Of a DNA stretch of 64,000 bases, positions 22,147 through 32,695 are shown one piece after another (the first letter of the stretch is position 1; every line of letters starts with the position of its first letter). The position numbers and the translations under genes were made by a program. Origin of the DNA: Siphonodentalium dalli (Eukaryota > Mollusca > Scaphopoda > Gadilida > Siphonodentaliidae); NCBI GenBank assembly GCA_032622095.1, contig CP136068.1, forward strand, positions 153,229,151 to 153,293,150. Reading direction: 5' to 3'. Under the pieces are notes generated by a model that was not told the origin of the DNA, made no database searches, and saw nothing but the letters and a program-made list of their open reading frames with translations.

Positions 22147-25100
22147 CAAAGGGTTGCAACTCCAAAGTTTCACTTTACACCAGCTACTTTAAGACTTTTA
22201 TGCAACTCCAAAGTTTTCACTTTACACCAACTACTCTTAGACTTGTTAGCCGACTGATTGCTTAAATTATATTTTTTAAATCTATCTACAATGCCCGTTT
22301 ATTTGGAATTTTCCAGCTGTAACTTGACAAACTGTCAAGTTTTTAGAAGAATCTAGACAAGAATATTCTTACTTTTGAAATTAGAATGTACACGTATCAT
22401 GACATACTTTCGGTAATAAGGATCGCACGCCGTTATTGCATCCTGATTGCACTGTGTCCCAACATATTAAGCTAACTTAAACAGGGACGGGGCGAGTGAA
22501 GTCCAAAAGTATTCCACTAAAATATATAAATACTTTGTCAATTTGTTAAATTCCAGTACAACTCCAATACTTTATTCACTTCGATTACAAATACACGTAG
22601 AATACCTTATTGAAAGTTGTCAGATACGCTTTGATTACATTTGATTACTTTGAGAAGAATTAATGATGACACTCATATTTTAGTATCTGATATTGTGTTT
22701 ATAGGCCCACTTAATTTTCGAACCTCCAGATAATTTTTCATAAAATATGAGGCATATTATATACCATGTGAAAGAGGAAACTCCAAAACATTGTATTATC
22801 AACTTATTCGGTGTAATAAATTGTGAACATGTTGCTCAAGCTTCATTATTTTCAATGGAAGTGGAATAACTTTATATCTTGAGATATAGAGTTATTCCCC
22901 TTCCATTGAAATACATTTTTAGTTTGAATTTTGTTGCATACTGGGAGCCATAACGGGGGAAATCTTTCTATGATTTCAGCTGTTTTCAATTTCTCTATGG
23001 GTATCTTCTGAGACACAGACGGTGATGAATTATAGTATTTTAATCAAATTTTATTAATCATAGATTATTATTAAACCCATACATCAAGGCACTATGATAA
23101 AAATAATCGGTGACTTGAAAATTAAATGGGTCTTTAATAAAACAGACAAAACAACAAAATGTACGTCTTTAATACCAGAAAATAATTAGATAGACCCATC
23201 ACCCCATTAATATGAGGTTTTGATAAACAGATATCTACTTCCAAAGAGGGAGTTTTAAGGGTCAGGAGACCTCAACTGGTATCAAATTGGAAAAAGGTTT
23301 CTGTCCATATAATATTTACAATTAATTGCACAAACGTTAACCTATTTGTGGAAGATGCAGAAAAAACATTGTAGAATACGAAAACCAGAAATTTACATAC
23401 AAAATTTGACTGCAAAATGTTCCTTATTCACTCTAAACATATGATCGGACTAAATTTTCTAATATTTATCAAATTTTATATTCTTCCACTAAAATTATTA
23501 CCTATTCAGCAAATAAGAGTGATAATAGGTAAGTGTATCCCAAAAATATTTCTGCTTCTAAAAAAATAGATATTTTGCAGCAAATAATTTAAAGTTTCCT
23601 ATTGTGATGGTAAACATGTGATTCTGTGGTCAGGTCAAGTGATGTCTCTGATCCTTAAAACGTTTGAATTTTTATCAACCCAGCAAATATTCCATTGACC
23701 GTCTCTTATAAAGAGCGTCCATGACTCCGTCGCACTAAAGCGGAAGATAACAACGAATAATGATTTTTCTACTCGTTTTCAACGTTGAACGGAAATGGTT
23801 CATTCATGCTTCCAACGTGTGTCGATGTAGGAAGCACGTATAAGATAGGTTGATAAATATATCAAATAGTGATATACCGGCTTCATTTGCTCTGAAATAT
23901 ACTTGCCACGGCCGCAGCCATTTTTCAGCTGTAATTAAATTATCGTGAAACAAACGCTATTTGTTTCGTATACCGTATCATGCAGGAATAGACTAACACG
24001 ACGCGCTCTTTTCTATTCCATGCCGTGCGCATTGCTGTTGTTTGTTTGGGACACAAACACCCTGTTCAATGTTGTATTTTTATGACTTGAATGCGTCTTT
24101 TTGGGACATTTTTTTATAATAAAAAGGTAGTTTATCGACCTATTCGTATACCTGGAAAAATTCAAAAGCGAATATTATATTAGGTGTATTTTGGATCGGA
24201 ACCCGCCATGTGGCTTTAAATGATGGATTCTATGTCTATAGTGTCCATTTTAGCTATTTCTGTGCCATCCGAATGAGTAGTTTTCGTTTTTCTTTTGCCC
24301 AGTAAGCTAAAGATTAACATTGTAATTTGATTAATTTTTTTAAATTCTACATTGTTTTCGGAATCTTTGTGGGGATTAATAGGTGTGAGGAATCTGGGTA
24401 TAATCCATGGTGTTATCATCTTCACTATTAACTCTGTGGGTGGTTATCGCCCTCTGTATGTGGTCGGGTTCCCTACGGGCTAAAATGTTTAATATCGTTT
24501 TCCAACATTTCTCCACATCCGTTCATCTTACTTGGGGTTATGTTGCTTAATCTTCCTTTCGGAAATATTTGATATCTCACTGTGGAATTATGGAATCCTT
24601 CTTATGTAATCACCGTTGCCATTGTGTGCACGTGCGACTATTACGTATCCTTTACAGTGTGGTATTTTACACCATGCTCCTCATTCGGGGCACAAATGGT
24701 TAAAGGCCCACTTTATTTTCGAATACACAAACCACATTACATACAATATATTCCATATTATTTACCATTTGGAAGATGAAACAAAAATATATATACACAA
24801 CCGGAATACCTATATATAACAGCTGTGGCCTAGGAGTGTCCACCACGTGGCAGATATTATCAAATTCGCACAGATTTTCTTACCGATTTTCAACTAAGAG
24901 ATAGAGTTATTCCACTTCCATTTAGAGTATTAAACTTGCACTACAGACCGGGTCGAAACTAAACACATTACACACGTCGGTACCTTGACAAAACAACACG
25001 CATGTTTCACAAATAGAAGATTGACATATAATAGCAATGCTAACCATTAATATGGCACAGGCATTGCGAAAATATGTGTTATGTATGTATACAACCTTTG

Positions 25101-26409
25101 GGAAACGAAAGCATGGACTTTTGTTACCATGCAAAAACTTGTCATATTTCTAATTTTGCATGAATGATTTAGAGAGTTTCTTAGAGACTAATAATGCATC
25201 AGGCCTGCCCAGATTATAAACGGAAATTACTGATGAACTTCAGGCGTATGTAAAACTTTATTTAAAGCCACATGACGGATTGCGCTCCAAAATACACATA
25301 ATATTATTCGCTTTTGAATTTTTCCCGGTATCGAAATAGGTCCATAAATATCTGAACTACCTTTCTACGAGCATTATGTAGCCCAAAAAGACGCATTGAA
25401 GTAATGAAAAATACAACTGTGAATACGGTGTTTGGATCCCAAACACAAAACAGCCATTTGCGTGAAATGGAACATAAAAGGGCGCTCCGTGGCAGTCTAT
25501 TCCTGATATGGTAGAAATAAAGAGCGTTTGTCTGACTTCGAAAAGTTGAAAACTGCTGAAAAATGGCTGTGAATTTGGCAAGTCATTTTCAGGGCATATT
25601 AAGTCGGTATATCAATATTTCGTTTAGTTATCAACCTATCGTATCCGTCGCTCCAAATTACGAAGAATATGGTATTCGGAAAAGTGCGTACTCTATAAGA
25701 CGTAAGCTATACATTGTGAACATGTCACTCGATACAAATATCTTGGAATTATTTTTACCAAATTAAACACGTTTTCCAAAGCAAAACATTACCTGATTAC
25801 AAGAACTACCCGAGCTATATATGGTCTTATCCACAAAATACGTTAATTGTCCTAGCCATTCGAATGCCAGTTAGACATATTCAATAAAACTGTCAAACCA
25901 ATACTCATAAATGGGGAGGAAACATTGGATTATGTTATGGACGACTAGAATCCCTAGAAAAATAACAATTAAATTAAAAAAAAAACATGATCGTATGAAT
26001 TTGTGTTCGCCTGACACAAATTGAAAACGAGTTTAACTTCATCCTTTGAAATTCGATATATCTAACTATCAAAACCCCATATTATTATATAGGCTCATCT
26101 TATTATACCCTGGATTATATAGATAACGTAGCATGCAGTGGTAGATTGTTGTTGTCAATTCGGAAGGGGGAATCTCTAACAGTATAGAAGTGTTCTATTT
26201 TTCACGTTCCGACTGCATGGGACACAAATAGATTACACTTGCATCTAATACATGAACAATCGGCTGAATTTATTAAATGAAAAAAAAAACCAGTTCTAGA
26301 GCTTGAACTTCTATATAGTTCACAAACTGCTACCTTTATCTTGTATGATACATATACCGAGTGAAAATTGTTGTGTGATTAAAACCCTTTCCCGGAGTGG
26401 TTCATACAA
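22147..26409. other. S_A sequence without a recognisable gene
   Basis: Collinear with 52110-52480 and 53909-57410. ATAAAGAGCGT motifs occur at about 23708 and 25516. 24350-24740 is unusually well matched in S_B. Short frames here do not hold their reading frame between the copies. Confidence 0.5.
24350..24740. repeat. Exceptionally conserved 390 bp block, S_A copy
   Basis: Almost base-for-base identical to 55810-56210 (for example around TGTGGGTGGTTATCGCCC and GTGGTCGGGTTCCCTACGGG), whereas flanking S_A/S_B sequence shows many indels. No shared long open frame. Confidence 0.6.
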
Positions 26410-27720
26410 AAGTACCCGACAAAAGTACCCGTCGAAATCCATCCGGTTTTACCCGATTTGACCTCGAATTGATCATTTTGAAGGTCATCGTCAGGTCGGG
26501 GTCACGATTTGACCCGTCCAAAACACTCAGTGGACACAAGTAACCCTACGTATCAGATTTCGTCGAAATCCCATCAAAATTCGCGATTCGACCTTGAATT
26601 CACCCGATTTCAAGGTCAAGGTCACGTCGCACGGGCAAATGAATAGGCTTACGACACTCCCCATACGAAAGTATCCATAGACACTAATTTTCATCGAAAT
26701 CCCGTGATACTCGGGCGTTCGACCTTGAAATGACACAAATGCAAGGTCACGTCGCACGGGCAAATTAATTGGCCCATGCCACTCCCCGGCCGAAAGTTTC
26801 ATCGAAATCGGCTCGACCGTTTTCGAGTCCATCGCGAACAGACACACACAGATTTCCCAAAATATATAATAGACTAGCTGGTGGACCCGACTTCGTCCGG
26901 GCTGTTTCCCCTCTGCTTTTCGGCGAATTGCGCGATTTTGACCTTGAATTGTTAATTTTGAAGGTCAAGGTCAGGTGGGGTCACGATTTGACCCGTCCAA
27001 AACACTGCCCGGACAAAAGTACCCGTCGAAATCCATCCGGTTTTACCCGATTTGACCTTGAATTTATCATTTTGAAGGTCAAGGTCAAGGTCAGGTCGGG
27101 GGGGGGTCACAATTTGACCCGTTCAAAACACTCAGTGGACAACAGTAACCATATGTATCATGTTTCGTCGAAATCCCATCAAAAATCGCGAGTTGACCTT
27201 GAATTGACCATATTTCAAGGTCAATGTCACGTCGCACGGGCAAATGAATAGGCTTATGACACTCCCCATACGAAAGTATCCCTAGACACTAATTTTCATC
27301 GAAATCCTGTGATACTCGGGAGTTTGACCTTGACATTACCGATGTCAAGGTCAAGGTCACGTCGCACGGGCAAATTAACAGGCCTATACCACTCCCCGGC
27401 CGAAAGTACACCCACATACCAAGTTTCATCGAAATCGGCTCGGCCGTTTTCGAGTCCATCGCGAACAGACAGACAGACAGACAGACACACACACGCACAC
27501 ACACATATTTCCCCAAATATATAATAGATATATTAGCAGAGTGACCCGACTTCGTCCGGGCTGTTTCCCCTATGCTTTCATCCGGGCTTGGGACCGGCAT
27601 GCATGATCTAACATCTAAAGGCACGATTAAACCTTGAATTGACCATTTGAAGGTCAAGGTCAGGTCGGAGTCACGATTTGACCAGTCAAAAATTCTCCCC
27701 TATAGCGAGGTATCAAATTT
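26410..27720 (-). mobile_element. Head-to-tail series of Helitron-like elements, present only in S_A
   Basis: Three related modules on the minus strand: a truncated one (26410-26873), a complete one (26874-27528) and the 3' part of a third (from 27533 rightward). Joints show one element's 5' TC abutting the next one's 3' CTAG, or CTAA at 27533-27536. Each 3' end has the hairpin CCCGGACGAAGTCGGG. Repeated inner motifs AAGGTCAAGGTCACG and GTCGCACGGGCAAAT. S_B lacks the whole series between about 57410 and 57850. Confidence 0.65.
26874..27528 (-). mobile_element. Complete Helitron-like element, 655 bp
   Basis: Read on the minus strand it begins TCTATTATATATTTGGGG, continues with a GTGT/CTGT simple repeat, and ends hairpin, then CACCAGCTAG followed by T. 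5' TC, a 3' hairpin and CTRR, with no target duplication, are the defining Helitron ends. No Rep/helicase, so non-autonomous. Confidence 0.65.
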
Positions 27721-28329
27721 CGTCGAAAATACAATCCTTGTGTTCATTGCTTTATTCCCCCAGCGGAGACACAGGTCCCCAGAACAAAAATTGACACCAC
27801 CACCTATAATACTTAAATTGTTGACCATTCCTATACACATCCTTCGTATGTGTGGGATAATAAAGAGCGCACATGTTCACAAGTTTTTTTTAGGGGTATA
27901 TAATACCTGTGACCCTGCATATTGTCATTTCATGTATTTGTCGATAGTATCGCGCTCCTACACAAAATCCTTATACATATAGTTATATATACAGGATATT
28001 AAAATCTAATTTCCTAGACGATAATTTTTTAATTCAAGTAATTTCAAGATATATAGTTGACTATTTTTGCGGATATATGTTATGATTAAATCTGCGCAAA
28101 TTCGAGTGACGTTGATACTATGAATTTATAATAAAAATGGACGGGAAGTAAATTTGCAGTAAGAGTGACTGACGCATGTAGTTTGATTTACATGTAGATT
28201 TGACATGAATATGTACAGTCGTCCTATATATATATATAGGTGACAATTTTTGCGGATATATGCCACGAAGTAATCTTTACACAATTTGTAAATGGATGTT
28301 GTAGATTTTAGCAACAATTCACACGTCAA
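27721..28329. other. S_A sequence, no gene seen
   Basis: Collinear with 57850-58490. Contains ATAAAGAGCGC at about 27855. Sequence near 28290 is the empty site for retroposon copy 4. Confidence 0.5.
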
Positions 28330-28640
28330 CCCCCAGAGATTGGATTATCACCCTATATGTCACGTGATATGCGCGCCTTCATGTGAGATCGCGTGTCGGA
28401 AACTTTCAATTCTCATGTAAACCCTCGAAGGGTGGATTAGAAACCCCATCACACGTGATAGATGCGCCTCGATTTGGTGTCGTGTGTCCGATCCTTACAA
28501 TTCTCATGTAAACCCTCGAAGTGTGGATTATCACCCCATCTCACGTGATATTTGCGCCTCGATGTGGTGTCGTGCGTCCTATCCTTATAATTATCATGTA
28601 AACCCTGGAAGGGCGGAATATCACCCTCTGCCACGTGGTA
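28330..28640 (+). repeat. Right inverted satellite array of S_A (~95 bp units)
   Basis: Three units with landmarks CTCATGTAAACCCTCGAAG, GTGGATTATCACCCC and CACGTGATAT; reverse complement of the array at 14760-15010. Confidence 0.72.
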
Positions 28641-31483
28641 ATGGTCGAAATCACAATAAAATAGTAAATTTAAAATTAACAAACAAGCAACAACAAATAC
28701 AACAAACAATCCAAAAAAAAAGGAGGAGGAAAGAACAAAATGACGACGATAGACGGAAAAGTGACACTATTTTGTCAGATATTTTAATGGTTATTTTCTG
28801 TTTAATTTTTAGACAAGTCGAGCCTTTCCCCGACAAGAAAAAGGAAGAAATTCTTCTATATTGTTTCGTGTCCGTTAAAAATAAATGTATACCCCATCCG
28901 ATTTGACACCATCAAATAACTATTTGTGCATAATGTATGCGCGAAAATAATCACTTCCATCCTATATGAGGCCATTTGTGACAACTTTTTATTGTCAGAT
29001 ATTCACTTTCAACAGGACAATTTTACAACGTTTCGAATTTGTTGTCTGACGAAGAGCGTTCGTTATTTCGTTGAACAAACCGGTAATTTTTAAAGAGCGT
29101 TTTTAGTTATGGGCTTTTGTACTAGTTCTCGTCTGATTGATCTTGATGTTTCGGGGTGTCTTGGTAGATGTTATGCCTGTTTGATATGAATGGTATTGTT
29201 CATCTGTCCCGCGGCGATGAGCGGAAATATATCTCATGATTTGTTTTTTTAATTTGGAGTCAAATCGGGTAGAGTGCCTGTTTACTCTAGCCTCATTTGA
29301 AACATATGTTTTGTAGCACCATTTTCTATGTTACCATTGCCCCATCACAATGTGTGTAACCAATAGACACGTGTTGTTCGAGTTTATTAAATAATAAGTA
29401 AGATGAGGCGATATTTTCAACTTGAATCCCATTGACAGTGCTTTGTGATTCGGATGAAATAGAAAACAAATCGATGTCCATAGAATGCAGCACTTTCACT
29501 TAATGCACATTTCTCCAATCGATAAAAATGAGAGTCAGAAAACAAAAAAGCCACAAATTATAATGTACTTCTAACAAACAATTTGTAAATAAAACAATAT
29601 TTTTAAAGATGCCCGGTCCGATTAATCACCCACAAATTACTATTCCTAGGTATTCGGGGTGAAAAATAATTGATTTGTCGAGGAACCCACCTTCAAAGCT
29701 CAGATATATTGAACGATCATATTTGTGATGCCACGTGCTGGAGAATTCCAGTTTTAAACCAGGCATAACCATATATGAAAATCGAAGTGTAGAAAATACA
29801 GATTTCTCTCTGGGCTTTGAAAGATGGGTTCATCGACTTAAATAAAAAATAGGGGTGTTAAATCGGTGGGTATATATATCTGTAACAGTCTGGGTGTGTA
29901 ATTATACTATTCGTTTTTTTTTATAATGCTGTTATTTTTGTTTTTATCAAAAACTTCGTGTAACCGGGGTCTATTTCAAGTACAATTTAATAACAAAGAA
30001 ACATTCCCATCATTCCTTTTGCCCAGTTATGCATGCAAAATGGCGTCTTAAGGCGTTGTTGGCATCAGCATTTACCTTTTACCGGATTGAGAGATTCGAT
30101 TATTTTTAAGGATAAATGTCATAAGAAATTACTATAGGCACACTTCTAATGGGATTTTAACATCCTTAAAATAACATGACGTACATGTTCGATACACCAA
30201 GGGTGACCCAAGCAACATCGCCTCGAAATGAGGTCATCCGTCACACCTCGGTGTGAACGTGTGCTTCGGCACGCGTGATGTCCACTTCTAATGTCAGTCT
30301 GCCTTTTGTGATGCATTTGCCGATCGAGGAAAGTGTATAATGGCGATTTCAAATCGGGAACCAAGCTTCAAGATTTATTCAACACATAAGAGAGATGAAG
30401 GTGATGGCCCTTATACATAAGTAATAATATACATCAACATCATAATGTCAATACAAATCTAAAATAAAACATCACGAATTAGTTCATCGATTGCAGAATT
30501 CATTCGAAAAAAATCATATTTTGTAATAGGCTTCCTTCTCTTCCTCGCGATATATAGAGTAACACACGATTTGCCTTTGTGTTCAAGAGGCGTTTACAAA
30601 CGATCTGGAACAGCGCGCTAAATTTGACATCGTTGAATATATGCGCTAAAAAGTATTTGAAGTTTATTATGGCTTAGATTTTCAAAATTAAATTCTCTTA
30701 AATCTGACAAATTCATCACACATGCTAATAACACGATGTATTCATCGGCGGTTCCCTCCCCACAAAAGAGCAACTGCAGTCACACGAGTCCTTTATGATC
30801 AATTCATTAAGAAATTCACCGAGAACAGTTATAATATGAGATATCTGGTAAATGTGTTTGAACAAGTTTAAAGATCCCTGTCCAATTTGATGCCAAATAG
30901 TTCACAGTTACCTATGCCAATGTTTTGCTACCAGAGCGGGGGTGGGAAAAACATGTTGCAGACACGTATTATAGTGTTTTTTTCCTTTACCCATTTTTGG
31001 GGACCCACCCACCCTCGACCACTTTTCCCCCCATTTTAGCAAGTTTTTTGCAGACTATTTTTCGATAGCCACCCTCTAGAATCACGAAATTAATTGCAAT
31101 GTGTCCATGAATTTTATGGTCTCATTGACCTATATTGACATATACCGGGTATTTAGTAATTTGACAACAAGAAACAATCTATACTGACTGTTTAAATGCA
31201 GTTGTACTGTTAAAATTGCATTATCTCTATGTTTTAAGGAAAATAGTTGAACAATTTGGAGGTGCATAAAAAATGCGTTTGCGTCTTCTTGGCCACACCC
31301 CACCCTCTCATGCGTTCTCGGATAAAAATTTACCACCCCGACTAGACAGAATAAAAATGAATAATACTTATAATCGCAATCTAAATTATACGACGATTTA
31401 TATCACAAAATCTCATTATTGAGAACGCTCTTTATTATCTACCGCTTCTATGCAACAGAAGAATAAACGCTCTTTATAAGAGG
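28641..31483. other. Distal S_A, no gene seen
   Basis: Holds an inverted-repeat MITE (29645-29865), AAAGAGCGT motifs at about 29045 and 29093, and a G/C-tract-rich segment 30940-31340 related to 61430-61810. The last shared bases with S_B are AACGCTCTTTATAAGAGG near 31483. Confidence 0.5.
29645..29865. mobile_element. Inverted-repeat MITE, S_A copy
   Basis: TCGAGGAACCCACCTTCAAAG near the left and CTTTGAAAGATGGGTTCATCG near the right are inverted repeats. Relatives at 60440-60700 and 62165-62400; half-copies near 1786 and 33050. Confidence 0.6.
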
Positions 31484-32160
31484 CCATCATTGGCAATTTT
31501 GAAAGGATGACACTCTATTTTGAAGATCAATATCTGATCACCCACAACCTCCAAATAACGGACAACTGGACCAGATCTAATTAATTTCTGATGTATATAG
31601 AAAAATCATACAGATGTTAGTTTTATGGCATCTTTAAACTGAAAGATTATATGTACATTGGCATGTGATTAGGCCGGATCTCAAAAAGTCAAAATGTCCT
31701 CATCGTAACATTTGATAGATAGGCAGTCTACTGAGAAAAACATAGGTATAACATTTTACTCCAATTTCGTCATTTTCTTCGAAGACATGTTTGGAGTTTA
31801 TTCAGGGCAATTTATTTTTTTGCTATTTACGATTAAGACAAAACGACATTGTATCACATTATAATTTCACATAAAACTCCCTGAAATTTGGCCTATTAAA
31901 TTATAGTTATATAAATTCGACGATTTTCTATGGGACATGATAATTCTATCACTCAATTAATTTAACAAGTCACTTCTCATCTCATCGGCAGAGTTGAGAG
32001 AATCGCGAGTAATATCATTTACAACAAGGATAATTATGACTGATATAATATGAAATACTAATCCCTCGGAAGGCCTAACAAAAGCACAGGTGAGATTATA
32101 TGCCCTTGTCGCATCACCATGGTATATTGAATAGGGTTTAATGTTCGCGCCCAGTTGGAG
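31484..32160. other. Intergenic stretch before promoter B, no gene seen
   Basis: From about 31957 the sequence begins to match, inverted, the region 12430-12640 upstream of gene A, so the homologous upstream flank of the two genes is at least 200 bp beyond the CRE. Confidence 0.5.
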
Positions 32161-32168
32161 ATGGTCAG

Positions 32169-32404
32169 TTACGTCATAGGTCAAGTGACCAGAGAGGATT
32201 CCCAGCTCGCACGTGCCCCCATTGACAACTTACAATCACTTTTCTTTGTAACATATGCCATTATCAAATTTGTGGGTGCTTACAACCGACCAATGAAATT
32301 CGAGTGCTTAGTATTGGTATTTTCTGATTGGACCAGAACTCTTGCGATGGGTTTTGTTACACTATGGTATTTCTTTTCACTATTCACATGGAATCTTATA
32401 AATA
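32169..32404 (+). promoter_or_regulatory. Core promoter of gene B (CRE, E-box, CCAAT, TATA)
   Basis: TTACGTCA (32169-32176), E-box CACGTG (32210-32215), CCAAT (32290-32294), inverted CCAAT ATTGG (32327-32331) and TATAAATA (32397-32404), 97 bases before the ATG. Order and spacing match copy A, with long runs of identity between boxes, while the segment just before the ATG has diverged. Confidence 0.68.
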
Positions 32405-32500
32405 TGCGATGCAATGGGGTGGAAATCGAACCCTCAATTAGCCAGCTAACTGGTTTATGCCATTATACAATTGTGAAACATTGTGATATATTCTTCAATC

Positions 32501-32695
32501 ATGGAGACATGTGTTCTTATTCCAAAACAACTGACTTATGTGTTGACTTTAAATCGTGATCCCAGGAATATATTAGAGATGGACGCTACAATATGGAGCA
32601 ACGAAACCATTCCTTCTGGATTCTTGTTTTATCCGGACGACGGGGATATAGTTCATGACAACATCGATATATTCTCATCTCTACCAAAAGACGAT
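32501..32695 (+). CDS. prdm14-like: Gene B coding exon 1: N-terminus and start of PR domain
   Basis: 65 codons from [10 protein letters not shown] through LPKDD, donor GTAAGT, phase 0. It begins about 97 bases downstream of a TATA box. Confidence 0.87.

Larger units (their letters stand above)
14126..31483. repeat. Segmental repeat block S_A, about 17.4 kb
   Basis: From ACCATATCAATATACC this block runs collinear, in direct orientation, with 43496-61985. Shared landmarks in order: dispersed repeat, inverted satellite array, poly-C tract, small conserved frame (17649), retroposon ORF (21198), block 24350-24740, second satellite array, inverted-repeat MITE (29645), terminal AACGCTCTTTAT motif. 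Differences are mostly discrete insertions. It lies between the two PRDM14-like promoters. Confidence 0.85.

Noticed and set aside
26769-27251. 160-codon frame
   Set aside because: Crosses the joint between two Helitron-like modules; its repetitive peptide arises from the AAGGTCAAGGTCA repeats.
28330-28709. Resemblance of the regularly spaced ~95 bp units to a CRISPR array
   Set aside because: Units are whole tandem repeats without unique spacers, in a genome with introns.
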